The notes under the pieces were generated by a model. It had not been told where the DNA came from. It worked only from the letters and a program-made list of their open reading frames with translations, and made no database searches. A DNA stretch of 64,000 nt from Hanleya hanleyi (lineage: Eukaryota > Mollusca > Polyplacophora > Lepidopleurida > Hanleyidae). Positions 32,255 to 45,768 of the stretch are shown here, piece by piece. The stretch covers positions 1 to 64,000 of the forward strand of contig JAVTVY010018805.1 in assembly GCA_036873755.1 (NCBI GenBank), in the 5' to 3' direction. How positions within the stretch are numbered: position 1 is the stretch's first letter; each line of letters opens with the position of its first letter. The translations under genes were made by a program, and so were the position numbers.

Positions 32255-33865
32255 TAAAAAAAATAAAAAAACGAGCCTTATGTTTAAAAAGTATTCAAGT
32301 TATCTTAACCGACATAGTCCTTTCCTGTAGAAGACAACTCCAACAGGAAATCCGTGTCTCAGTTTTGTCAATTTTGGTCTGTTTCTTATAATTGTATTAA
32401 CACTTAATTCAACTGAAAAGTTCAAAACTCTGAAATGCTCGATTTTGTAAAGAAATATTCCGTTAAATGTCAACAGAATAAGCACTAGACCAACACTGAG
32501 AAAACTGAGACAAGGATTCCCTGTTGGATTTGACTTATACAGGAAATGATGATGTATATGGAATCCTTAAGAAATGCGCTTTCAACAAATATATACATTA
32601 CCATATCTATGATGCATACTTTTAGCTGTATAAAGACAAATTCTAGAGGGGGTGTAAAAGTCTGTGCAGGAGGGCTGAGTATCCCTAGTTCTTTTGAACC
32701 ATAGTGCTTGTAAAGTTATGAATTGAAAAAAAGAGAAATGTATAATGAAATATATATAAAGCATTATTTTGATTGGCCGCGAAATCGGTATGGGAAGCGG
32801 CTCTAATTCTACAAATGAATTAAAAATCAAGCTCGTCTCCATTCAAAATGTCACGGGTCGAAAGACAAATCGCTGGACGGCTGGAACAACTCACTGCCTG
32901 TCGACATCTTGAATTGACGGACAGAGTTATACAGTCTATAAAGCGAGACGAACTAATTCTATCAAAGGTCAATAATGATATACTTACCGCCATATTCCTG
33001 GTTTTTGTTGTTTAGGTTAATCCTGGTTAGATTTCCGGACGATTCATTGTTGAGTATTATCCCCAACAAGAACCAAACCGAGAGGGCAAAAGTACAACTT
33101 CACGCCCAGCTCGGACTTCCTACTCGTGGGGGACCCTAGGGCATCAACCCCCCCTACATACCATCCGGGGTGTGTTTGCGTGGTCGCTTGGAGATCTCAA
33201 ACCGCGGGGGCCGGGGAAAAAAGAAATTGAATCAGTCTACGTTGTTAAATGCATCTCAAGAACGAAGTAAGCCATATTATCTCCATATTCGAGTCCTGCG
33301 GTCGAAGTAAGCTGTGAGTATCGCCCCATGGTGTCACAATGTGTACAGTGAAATGTCCTCGTAACAGCTCAATGTCTGACAACACCTTGAATTGGCAGAC
33401 AGTGTTATACAGTCTAAAAAGAGAGACGAGCAAAGTCTAACAAAAGTTAGTAATGATATACTTACTGCCATGTTCCTGGTTAGATTTCCGGACGATTCAT
33501 TGTTGAGTATTATCCCCCACAAGAACCAAACCGAGAGAGCAAGAGTACAACTTCACGCCCAACTCGGACTTCGTACTCGTGGGGGCCCCTAGGGCATCAA
33601 TCCCCACCACATAGCACACCGGGGTGTGTTTGCGTGGTCGCTTGGAGATCTCAAACCCCGGGGGCCGGGAAAAAGAAAAGAAAATGGATCAGTCTAAGTT
33701 GCTAAAAAGCATCTCAAGAACGAAGTAAGCGTTATTTTCTCCATATTCGAGTCCTGCGGTCGAAGTAAGCTGTGAGTATCGCCCCCATGGTGTAACGATG
33801 GGACAGTGAAATGTCCTCGTAACACCTGAGTTAATGGTAACACTGAAGACCGGCTGGTTAAAGGC

Positions 33866-33905
33866 CGGTATTTATAGTCAGAGCGAAACTGCACAGGTAA
33901 GTGAA
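33866..33905 (+). promoter_or_regulatory. TATA-like box followed by consensus splice donor
   Basis: 'ggtatttatag' is followed about 20-25 bp later by CAG|GTAAGTG. The TATA-like sequence and the GTAAGT donor are both also present in unit 0 (about 14,997-15,033) and unit 1 (about 26,920-26,955), which are otherwise diverged. It could mark the start of a transcript in each unit with a very short first exon. Evidence is positional only. Confidence 0.2.
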
Positions 33906-36086
33906 TTTCTACTGACGGTCTATGGTACAAGTATGTACACGTGCTAAAAATATTGCCGTCTCTAACAACAGAAAAATGCAAACTACAACAAAGAGGGTCT
34001 AAACGATCCATACTGATCCATCTTAATTCTCAGGATATGTTGTATATTCTGATATATTATACTAAAGTAATTTCTCTCTCAATCATTGTTTGTACCCACA
34101 CCCCCCTCGTGAGCCATTTCTTTCTGGTCACAAACCACCATTGATTTTTCGGACCTTTGAAAATAATGAGAACTTGATTTTCGACGAAATTTGATTAGTC
34201 ATTATGCCTGACTCGGCGAGAAATGATGTGAATATATTTTAAAATGTTTCTATAATATTCAACAGTAAAAAATATCCAAACACATTTTAAAATTTTAATA
34301 GGACAGAACTCGGGGCCAGCTTGTTTGCCCACCTTTCATATTCGCTGTGATTGTTTCGGGGGAAATTTCTCGACGAAAAAAAGGTGGCGAATGTATACTG
34401 AAATTTTAATACGTTTGTGCGGAAAGGTCAAGCCAGCTGGCGTGGTGAATCATTTGAGGCGGGGAATATTAGGGAATATAGTTTTGTCAAGATGTGCGCA
34501 GCCGATTTACTGCATATTAAGACTGTTTTTTTTAGTGGTTTGTGACCTGGCGGATATATATCCGACACATCGTCTCGTGTCATCATGTAACTATAACATA
34601 TCTGATATTTATGTCCAGGGTTAATTTTACTTTATATGCATTTCATAACTCATATTTTCTGATCAAATCTCATATATATTGTATTCATTTTGATAACACT
34701 ACTTATCTTTTTTATGCTTGTCATATCATTATAACATTAATACAACGTATACTTTGTTCCACTTCATATTCGTTCGGTTATTCGTCAGAGAGTTTGATAA
34801 GCGTTGAAAGGCACTTAAATTGTTGACTAAGGATTATGAGATTATAAGCAGTGTATAAATAGTGACTATTGATCGCCTGGTGGTTTTTTAGAGCATGCTT
34901 GGTCATGTTTATTGGGGTGAAATCGGCCATGGTCAAGACCTTAAAGAGGGAGGGGGGACAAGTTTGGGTGATTTTGTCTTCATGCTTGGTACAGATAAAA
35001 TAGATAGTCGAGGATGCGAAAGGGACGCAACTCTTTCTGCAATATTATAAAGAAAAACAACTTCTTCTTTCATTCATTGATTCTAGTATTAATCATCATA
35101 ACTTGTCTATTTCCATTGAATCAAACATTCAGTCATGCTCCTGTGGACACCTCCGCCAGTGACGGCACAGGTCGAACAGATGACATAAAAAGAGATAAAC
35201 CGGGTCAAACGGAATTTGCTTCTCCAACCTGCAGTTTTTCATCTCATTGAACGATCCTAACGAATATTTTCTCGAGACAAGACGCAGTAGTATTAAAAGT
35301 GGGAAAGTTGGCGGGTTGATCTTTGACCTCTGAGTACATTCTGGAGGTTAAAGGTTACAGAGTGCACTTCCGATCACGTGACCGGAAATGACCTTCACCC
35401 CGGCGCCATTCCGGCCATGACGTCACTTTCGGCTGATCTTTGATAGAGGTCAACCTTACCTTTAAAACTCCGCAGAAACTCCAATGTGAACTGACCTATG
35501 CATATCATTATTACATGTCAGGATAAGTTGGGCTCAGACCACTCCGTTAACCCCTCCAGGCAACCTCTGCCAGAGAAGTGAATTGTTTTCAATATTTTTT
35601 CCAGTCTTTGTTGCGACGAATAATTAAAGGCCAGTGATAGGTGATTCGAGTATGATATGTGTTTGGTTTCGCTGTGAGTTTGATTTTAACACAAGGCCTA
35701 ATGAGATGTTGCTAAGAGGGACTATTTCGGTGCCTGTGCACCGCTTTCTGAAAGCAGAGAAAAAAGCCAAAATTATGACGTCATTTGTACGAGCGCGCAT
35801 AGCTCAAAATTTCGATGGGCGATCCCCGTCAAGAAGTCTGTCCGGTTGTAGCACTTGAATTAAAGTAATTCTTGCCTAAGTATGGAAACCTAGACTTAAT
35901 TAATGAATCGAGTAGATGCAATTACGTTAACACTTTTTAACATTGCCCCCATTGTAAATTTGTTTTAGTGGTCGGAGCCTAGTTGTAGCTTGTCTGGGGA
36001 TTTCCTCGAGATCATCATTTCGGGGAAAGCACGTTTCAACATATTTTGGTGAAGGGACGATACGTCATCAAAGTGTGAGTAGGGCA

Positions 36087-36933
36087 TTCTAACCTTCTGT
36101 GTTGTGCGTGTCGTGTGCAAATACATGTTGTAAATAGGGTAAACTTTCACATAGCAACAGGTTTTGCAAGAATACAAAATACTGCCTCGTGAAACAGCTC
36201 ATCACGGTTGAGGGAGAGTGCGTTTACCTCCCCCCGCAATAACACAGTAACATTCTTTCCATGATACACTGAATGAGCGCAAAGGCACTCGATATCTGAA
36301 CCATTCCATTTCCAGCCCTAAACTGCCCGCTTGTCTGTATGAGAGAAAATATATAATATAACTTCGTTCTTCTTGGCCCTTCGCCCACAAATGCAGACAA
36401 ACGCGAGCCTGCTCGTGTAGGAAATGTCACTGTCCCGGTACTGTATCCATGGCAAGCACGTGACATGTAGGTCAACTTCTATACACGCTGCGGAATACCA
36501 CCTCCAGCTCATTAGTTCTCATATTTCTGTGGTTAATCTTGGGCAAGAAATATGTATAAAAAATCAATAAAATATTTCATTTCTCTGCACTGAAAGAATC
36601 ACTGAGTTGTTTTGCACGATATATTTTTATGGCAAGCCAGGCAACACTGCTTGTATTGCGGCGGGAGTAAAATGTACCAGCCGCGCTCAGAGAGAATCAG
36701 TTTTGCGCATTTGTTGATTATTTCTACATTCAAATATATCTCCTGGTTAGAATTGGATTCAAAACCTTCGTATCGGCATTTGTTGTGTAATAATTTACCG
36801 CTGGGGTGTCTTTCATCCCTCGTCAAAACCCCTCGATTGCTGCGCAATCTCGGGGTTTTGACTCGGGATGAAAGACGTCCCAGCGGTAAATTATTACACA
36901 ACAAATACCTCTATGTCGGTTGTGAACCCTTAA
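36087..36933. mobile_element. 847-bp insertion-like segment with foldback, unit 2
   Basis: Same boundaries as in unit 1 relative to the empty site. The foldback is at 36,778-36,906 with 6 rather than 7 mismatches, since the left arm here has 'ccgctgggg' where unit 1 has 'ctgctgggg'. Nearly identical to the unit 1 copy, so it was duplicated together with the unit. Confidence 0.6.
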
Positions 36934-37716
36934 GTGAATGCATTTGGGAGTTACACGGAATACATACACTCCTTAGTTTAACCGATGCCCAGGTCATTAC
37001 TCCAAATTCATCCGGTAATATCTGGTAACTTCTGGAGGTCAATTGACCTTTCGTCTTTGGTCTTAGTGGTCAATGCTACCTTTAATACTCCACAGTCAGT
37101 TCAGTGTTAATTGACCTATGCATATCCGTAAGGGAGATTGGGGTGCACTGGACATTTTTCACGTTGTTGCAATTTTTGTTTGTTTAATGATAAGACTAAA
37201 CAAGAACATAAAAATAGATTTTCGGCAAAAAAAATATTGTGATCAAAATCCTTTAAGGATACTGAGCCATCTTGCAGACACTTTTAAACAACCTCTAGAA
37301 TTTGTCTTTAAACAGCTTAAAGTAAACCGTATACTTATGGTAATGTATATAATTGTTGGGAACGCATTTTTTATGGATTCCAAATACATAATTGTGTTCA
37401 CTGCGAATCTGTAGGTTGTGAAGATATTCAAATAATAAACAAGAGCCCAAGAGGCTTCAATATACGCCCGTAAATATGGAATTACATTGGTCCAAATTCC
37501 AAGGTTCGTTAATCCAGAGAAAGGTATACAATTTTGTGCTTCTGAGAATGTAACATATATCACATCATATATTGAATGATAAACTAAAATGAGCTTAACT
37601 CTTGGTAACTAGTTGACTTTCAAGCAAGAACCGAGAGCTCACATATCCCACACTGAAATCGACAATACTCAAACACAAGAAAATGGTAGTTTTCCTGCAA
37701 ATGGATTCCTTTTCAG

Positions 37717-37785
37717 GCGAGAGAATTTTTCATGAAGGAAGAAGAAAGTGATGAAGTTAGCCTTTGTTCTTCAGTTAATAAACAG
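37717..37785 (+). other. 69-nt exon-like segment, unit 2
   Basis: Acceptor, 23-codon open frame and GTATGA donor as in unit 1, with no change seen in the 69 bases. Confidence 0.3.
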
Positions 37786-39637
37786 GTATGAAGATCAATG
37801 TATGGTTTTTATTTCACAACAGTTTAACTAAATGTAGCTGTTCCAAACATGGTAGACAACTCCACAGGACAAATACCATATACATGTAGGGGAGAGAACT
37901 CTGAATATTCAAACCTAACACATACAGTCAGCTAAACTTGATTCAGTTTTGTGGGATTGTGACCTTGAACTTTGACAAATTGATCTCAAAGTGTATGGCT
38001 CCTCTTTGCCATGTGATTAAGGTATACTCAGAGTTTGATACCAATCCATACCTTGAAACTAGAGATATCACATGGACAACAAATGTTAAAGGATGAATGG
38101 ACAGAACGCAACATCGCATTACCTCGCCTTCGACAGGCATATGAAAATGCGACTGTAAATGATTTCTTGATTTTGGGCCACAGTGACCTTGACATTTGAC
38201 CCACATTTTGGTATGTAACACATGTCCCTCTAATGTATCTACTGACAGAAAAAAGTTATTTTTAATAATTTTCTGATTTTGGGGTCACTTAATTTTTGGT
38301 ATGCGACACTTCATTTCGGCCTATCGAATCCACTCACAAAAAATAGTAATTTTTAATGATTTCCTGATTTGTAGGTCACACTGACCTTTGACCTGGACTC
38401 TGGGGTCACAGTGACCTTGACTATTGACCTGGATCTAAATTTTGGTACAACAGCTCCCATAATTTCTCAATGGACTAAAAAAATCATGATTTTTAACAAT
38501 TTGGGGGTCACAGTGACCTTACCTTTGACCTCGACCTACAATTCGGTAGGCGACAAATCGTGTTCCCCTAATGTATCTACTGACACAAAATATTTCCGTG
38601 ATTTTGGGTTCACAGTGACCTTTGACCTTCGACCTTGACCTAATTTTTGGTATGCGACCCTTCATTTCCCCCTATTGAATCCACTCACACTGACATTTGA
38701 CCTCTGATCTCGATCTATATTTGGTCTTCAACATATCGCCCCCTAGGGCATCCACTCACCAAAAATTAGAACTGTACATACAAAACTGTCAATGATCAAT
38801 GATTTTCTGATTTTAGGCAACAGTGACCTTTGACCTCTGACCTCAACCTCAATTTCAGTAGGCGACACATCGTATTCACCTAGTGTATACACTCACAAAA
38901 AATTGCAACTGTGGATAGAAAACGTTCACAGATTTAGACCGGACACGATCACTTCAGTGATTCCCTGTTTTTCAGGTCAGTGACCTCTGACCTCGACCTT
39001 CATTTTGGTACGCGACACATCGTCTCCCCGTAGGGTATCACCAAAAATTGGAACTGTAGAAAAAAATGGTCCCAGATATAGACCGGACACGAGGGACGGA
39101 CAGACGCCCCGACGCACAGACGGACACACGGACGGAAACCACCATCACATAATACGTCCGCCTTTTGGCGGGCGTATAAAAAAAATAAAAAAAACGAGCC
39201 TTATGTTTAAAAAGTATTCAAGTTATCTTAACCGACATAGTCCTTTCCTGTAGAAGACAACTCCAACAGGAAATCCGTGTCTCAGTTTTGTCAATTTTGG
39301 TCTGGTTCTTATAATTGTATTAACACTTAATTCAACTGAAAAGTTCAAAACTCTGAAATGCTCGATTTTGTAAAGAAATATTCCGTTAAATGTCAACAGA
39401 ATAAGCACTAGACCAACACTGAGAAAACTGAGACAAGGATTCCCTGTTGGATTTGACTTATACAGGAAATGATGATGTATATGGAATCCTTAAGAAATGC
39501 GCTTTCAACAAATATATACATTACCATATCTATGATGCATACTTTTAGCTGTATAAAGACAAATTCTAGAGGGGGTGTAAAAGTCTGTGCAGGAGGGCTG
39601 AGTATCCCTAGTTCTTTTGAACCATAGTGCTTGTAAA

Positions 39638-42600
39638 GTTATGAATTGAAAAAAAGAGAAATGTATAATGAAATATATATAAAGCATTATTTTGATTGGC
39701 CGCGAAATCGGTATGGGAAGCGGCTCTAATTCTACAAATGAATTAAAAATCAAGCTCGTCTCCATTCAAAATGTCACGGGTCGAAAGACAAATCGCTGGA
39801 CGGCTGGAACAACTCACTGCCTGTCGACATCTTGAATTGACGGACAGAGTTATACAGTCTATAAAGCGAGACGAACTAATTCTATCAAAGGTCAATAATG
39901 ATATACTTACCGCCATATTCCTGGTTTTTGTTGTTTAGGTTAATCCTGGTTAGATTTCCGGACGATTCATTGTTGAGTATTATCCCCAACAAGAACCAAA
40001 CCGAGAGGGCAAAAGTACAACTTCACGCCCAGCTCGGACTTCCTACTCGTGGGGGACCCTAGGGCATCAACCCCCCTACATACCATCCGGGGTGTGTTTG
40101 CGTGGTCGCTTGGAGATCTCAAACCGCGGGGGCCGGGGAAAAAAGAAATTGAATCAGTCTACGTTGTTAAATGCATCTCAAGAACGAAGTAAGCCATATT
40201 ATCTCCATATTCGAGTCCTGCGGTCGAAGTAAGCTGTGAGTATCGCCCCATGGTGTCACAATGTGTACAGTGAAATGTCCTCGTAACAGCTCAATGTCTG
40301 ACAACACCTTGAATTGGCAGACAGTGTTATACAGTCTAAAAAGAGAGACGAGCAAAGTCTAACAAAAGTTAGTAATGATATACTTACTGCCATGTTCCTG
40401 GTTAGATTTCCGGACGATTCATTGTTGAGTATTATCCCCCACAAGAACCAAACCGAGAGAGCAAGAGTACAACTTCACGCCCAACTCGGACTTCGTACTC
40501 GTGGGGGCCCCTAGGGCATCAATCCCCACCACATAGCACACCGGGGTGTGTTTGCGTGGTCGCTTGGAGATCTCAAACCCCGGGGGCCGGGAAAAAGAAA
40601 AGAAAATGGATCAGTCTAAGTTGCTAAAAAGCATCTCAAGAACGAAGTAAGCGTTATTTTCTCCATATTCGAGTCCTGCGGTCGAAGTAAGCTGTGAGTA
40701 TCGCCCCCATGGTGTAACGATGGGACAGTGAAATGTCCTCGTAACACCTGAGTTAATGGTAACACTGAAGACCGGCTGGTTAAAGGCCGGTATTTATAGT
40801 CAGAGCGAAACTGCACAGGTAAGTGAATTTCTACTGACGGTCTATGGTACAAGTATGTACACGTGCTAAAAATATTGCCGTCTCTAACAACAGAAAAATG
40901 CAAACTACAACAAAGAGGGTCTAAACGATCCATACTGATCCATCTTAATTCTCAGGATATGTTGTATATTCTGATATATTATACTAAAGTAATTTCTCTC
41001 TCAACCATTGTTTGTACCCACACCCCCCTCGTGAGCCATTTCTTTCTGGTCACAAACCACCATTGATTTTTCGGACCTTTGAAAATAATGAGAACTTGAT
41101 TTTCGACGAAATTTGATTAGTCATTATGCCTGACTCGGCGAGAAATGATGTGAATATATTTTAAAATGTTTCTATAATATTCAACAGTAAAAAATATCCA
41201 AACACATTTTAAAATTTTAATAGGACAGAACTCGGGGCCAGCTTGTTTGCCCACCTTTCATATTCGCTGTGATTGTTTCGGGGGAAATTTCTCGACGAAA
41301 AAAAGGTGGCGAATGTATACTGAAATTTTAATACGTTTGTGCGGAAAGGTCAAGCCAGCTGGCGTGGTGAATCATTTGAGGCGGGGAATATTAGGGAATA
41401 TAGTTTTGTCAAGATGTGCGCAGCCGATTTACTGCATATTAAGACTGTTTTTTTTAGTGGTTTGTGACCTGGCGGATATATATCCGACACATCGTCTCGT
41501 GTCATCATGTAACTATAACATATCTGATATTTATGTCCAGGGTTAATTTTACTTTATATGCATTTCATAACTCATATTTTCTGATCAAATCTCATATATA
41601 TTGTATTCATTTTGATAACACTACTTATCTTTTTTATGCCTGTCATATCATTATAACATTAATACAACGTATACTTTGTTCCACTTCATATTCGTTCGGT
41701 TATTCGTCAGAGAGTTTGATAAGCGTTGAAAGGCACTTAAATTGTTGACTAAGGATTATAAGATTATAAGCAGTGGATAAATAGTGAATATTGATCGCCT
41801 GGTGGTTTTTTAGAGCATGCTTGGTCATGTTTATTGGGGTGAAATCGGCCATGGTCAAGACCTTAAAGAGGGAGGGGGGACAAGTTTGGGTGATTTTGTC
41901 TTCATGCTTGGTACAGATAAAATAGATAGTCGAGGATGCGAAAGGGACGCAACTCTTTCTGCAATATTATAAAGAAAAACAACTTCTTCTTTCATTCATT
42001 GATTCTAGTATTAATCATCATAACTTGTCTATTTCCATTGAATCAAACATTCAGAGTCATGCTCCTGTGGACACCTCCGCCAGTGACGGCACAGGTCGAA
42101 CAGATGACATAAAAAGAGATAAACCGGGTCAAACGGAATTTGCTTCTTCAACCTGCAGCTTTTCATCTCATTGAACGATCCTAACGAATATTTTCTCGAG
42201 ACAAGACGCAGTAGTATTAAAAGTGGGAAAGTTGGCGGGTTGATCTTTGACCTCTGAGTACATTCTGGAGGTTAAAGGTTACAGAGTGCACTTCCGATCA
42301 CGTGACCGGAAATGACCTTCACCCCGGCGCCATCCCGGCCATGACGTCACTTTCGGCTGATCTTTGATAGAGGTCAACCTTACCTTTAAAACTCCGCAGA
42401 AACTCCAATGTGAACTGACCTATGCATATCATTATTACATGTCAGGATAAGTTGGGCTCAGACCACTAAAAAAATAGTCCCAATCCGTTAACCCCTCCAG
42501 GCAACCTCTGCCAGAGAAGTGAATTGTTTTCAATATTTTTTCTAGTCTTTGTTGCGACGAATAATTAAAGGCCAGTGGTAGGTGATTCGAGTATGATATG

Positions 42601-45600
42601 TGTTTGGTTTCGCTGTGAGTTTGATTTTAACACAAGGCCTAATGAGATGTTGCTAAGAGGGACTATTTGGGTGCCTGTGCACCGCTTTCTGAAAGCAGAG
42701 AAAAAAGCCAAAATTATGACGTCATTTGTACGAGCGCGCATAGCTCAAAATTTCGATGGGCGACCCCCGTCAAGAAGTCTGTCCGGTTGTAGCACTTGAA
42801 TTAAAGTAATTCTTGCCTAAGTATGGAAGTCTAGACTTAATTAATGAATCGAGTAGATGCAATTACGTTAACACTTTTTAACATTGCCCCCATTGTAAAT
42901 TTGTTTTAGTGGTCGGAGCCTAGTTGTAGCTTGTCTGGGGATTTCCTCGAGGTCATCATTTCGGGGAAAGCACGTTTCAACATATTTTGGTGAAGGGACG
43001 ATACGTCATCAAAGTGTGAGTAGGGCAGTGAATGCATTTGGGAGTTACACGGAATACATACACTCCTTAGTTTAACCGATGCCCAGGTCATTACTCCAAA
43101 TTCCTCCGGTAATATCTGGTAACTTCTGGAGGTCAATTGACCTTTCGTCTTTGGTCTTAGTGGTCAATGCTACCTTTAATACTCCACAGTCAGTTCAGTG
43201 TTAATTGACCTATGCATATCCGTAAGGGAGATTGGGGTGCACTGGGACATTTTTCACGTTGTTGCAATTTTTTTTGTTTAATGATAAGACTAAACAAGAG
43301 CATAAAAATAGATTTTCGGCAAAAAAAATATTGTGATCAAAATCCTTTAAGGATACTGAGCCATCTTGCAGACACTTTTAAACAACCTCTAGAATTTGTC
43401 TTTAAACAGCTTAAAGTAAAGCGTATAATTATGGTAATGTATATAATTGTTGGGAACGCATTTTTTTATGGATTCCAAATACATAATTGTGTTCACTGCG
43501 AATCTGTAGGTTGTGAAGATATTCAAATAATAAACAAGAGCCCAAGAGGCTTCAATATACGCCCGTAAATATGGAATTACATTGGTCCAAATTCCAAGGT
43601 TCGTTAATCCAGAGAAAGGTATACAATTTTGTGCTTCTGAGAATGTAACATATATCACATCATATATTGAATGATAAACTAAAATGAGCTTAACTCTTGG
43701 TAACTAGTTGACTTTCAAGCAAGAACCGAGAGCTCACATATCCCACACTGAAATCGACAATACTCAAACACAAGAAAATGGTAGTTTTCCTGCAAATGGA
43801 TTCCTTTTCAGGCGAGAGAATTTTTCATGAAGGAAGAAGAAAGTGATGAAGTTAGCCTTTGTTCTTCAGTTAATAAACAGGTATGAAGATCAATGTATGG
43901 TTTTTATTTCACAACAGTTTAACTAAATGTAGCTGTTCCAAACATGGTAGACAACTCCACAGGACAAATACCATATACATGTAGGGGAGAGAACTCTGAA
44001 TATCCAAACCTAACACATACAGTCAGCTAAACTTGATTCAGTTTTGTGGGATTGTGACCTTGAACTTTGACAAATTGATCTCAAAGTGTATGGCTCCTCT
44101 TTGCCATGTGATTAAGGTATACTCAGAGTTTGATACCAATCCATACCTTGAAACTAGAGATATCACATGGACAACAAATGTTAAAGGATGAATGGACAGA
44201 ACGCAACATCGCATTACCTCGCCTTCGACAGGCATATGAAAATGCGACTGTAAATGATTTCTTGATTTTGGGCCACAGTGACCTTGACATTTGACCCACA
44301 TTTTGGTATGTAACACATGTCCCTCTAATGTATCTACTGACAGAAAAAAGTTATTTTTAATAATTTTCTGATTTTGGGGTCACTTAATTTTTGGTATGCG
44401 ACACTTCATTTCGGCCTATCGAATCCACTAACAAAAAATAGTAATTTTTAATGATTTCCTGATTTGTAGGTCACACTGACCTTTGACCTGGACTCTGGGG
44501 TCACAGTGACCTTGACTATTGACCTGGATCTAAATCTTGGTACAACAGCTCCCATAATTTCTCAATGGACTAAAAAAATCATGATTTTTAACAATTTGGG
44601 GGTCACAGTGACTTTACCTTTGACCTCGACCTACAATTCGGTAGGCGACAAATCGTGTTCCCCTAATGTATCTACTGACACAAAATATTTCCGTGATTTT
44701 GGGTTCACAGTGACCTTTGACCTTCGACCTTGACCTAATTTTTGGTATGCGACCCTTCATTTCCCCCTATTGAATCCACTCACAAAAAAATTGTTAATGA
44801 TTTCCTGATTTTTCGGTCACACTGACCTTTGACCTCTGATCTCGACTACATTTGGTCTTCAACATATCGCCCCCTAGGGCATCCACTCACCAAAAATTAG
44901 AACTGTACATACAAAACTGTCAATGATCAATGATTTTCTGATTTTAGGCAACAGTGACCTTTGACCTCTGACCTCAACCTCAATTTCAGTAGGCGACACA
45001 TCGTATTCACCTAGTGTATACACTCACAAAAAATTGCAACTGTGGATAGAAAACGTTCACAGATTTAGACCGGACACGATCACTTCAGTGATTCCCTGTT
45101 TTTCAGGTCAGTGACCTCTGACCTCGACCTTCATTTTGGTACGCGACACATCGTCTCCCCGTAGGGTATCACCAAAAATTGGAACTGTAGAAAAAAATGG
45201 TCCCAGATATAGACCGGACACGAGGGACGGACAGACGCCCCGACGCACAGACGGACACACGGACGGAAACCACCATCACATAATACGTCCGCCTTTTGGC
45301 GGGCGTATAAAAAAAATTAAAAAAACGAGCCTTATGTTTAAAAAGTATTCAAGTTATCTTAACCGACATAGTCCTTTCCTGTAGAAGACAACTCCAACAG
45401 GAAATCCGTGTCTCAGTTTTGTCAATTTTGGTCTGGTTCTTATAATTGTATTAACACTTAATTCAACTGAAAAGTTCAAAACTCTGAAATGCTCGATTTT
45501 GTAAAGAAATATTCCGTTAAATGTCAACAGAATAAGCACTAGACCAACACTGAGAAAACTGAGACAAGGATTCCCTGTTGGATTTGACTTATACAGGAAA

Positions 45601-45768
45601 TGATGATGTATATGGAATCCTTAAGAAATGCGCTTTCAACAAATATATACATTACCATATCTATGATGCATACTTTTAGCTGTATAAAGACAAATTCTAG
45701 AGGGGGTGTAAAAGTCTGTGCAGGAGGGCTGAGTATCCCTAGTTCTTTTGAACCATAGTGCTTGTAAA
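39638..45768. repeat. large tandem repeat, unit 3 (6131 bp)
   Basis: Carries the internal duplication but not the 847-bp segment: 'gtagggca' meets 'gtgaatgc' at 43,027/43,028. It retains the fuller 'gaccactaaaaaaatagtcc' junction near 42,462, which units 1 and 2 have lost. The exon-like segment is at 43,812-43,880. The second response-element palindrome is mutated. It differs from unit 4 by only a few substitutions and one net base in length. Confidence 0.93.

Larger units (their letters stand above)
26243..32714. repeat. large tandem repeat, unit 1 (6472 bp)
   Basis: First full copy, counted from 'gttatg.attgaaaaaaa'. Order of parts: 'gattggccgcg' region; a single copy of the roughly 455-bp segment ('ccggacgattcattgttgag', near 26,540) that is duplicated in later units; promoter-like segment; 28,329-28,517 extra sequence found only here; 847-bp foldback-bearing segment at 29,127-29,973; 69-nt exon-like segment at 30,758; response-element block at about 31,000-32,230; terminal hairpin at 32,231. 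Its upstream end is diverged from the other units (for example 'tattggcggcg' for 'gattggccgcg'), as expected at the edge of an array. Confidence 0.92.
32715..39637. repeat. large tandem repeat, unit 2 (6923 bp)
   Basis: First unit with the internal duplication. About 32,890-33,365 is repeated at 33,366-33,835 (the anchor 'gttatacagtct' is 478 bp apart, 'ccggacgattc' 453 bp apart because of a 24-base insert in the first copy). It keeps the 847-bp foldback segment (36,087-36,933) but lacks the 190-bp extra of unit 1. The response-element block is slightly shorter near 38,690. Confidence 0.93.

Noticed and set aside
33392..33592. 66-codon ORF in the internally duplicated segment as a conserved peptide
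   Set aside because: The related frames in the first duplicate copy and in unit 1 do not show the codon-level conservation expected of a peptide; the duplication is nucleotide-level.
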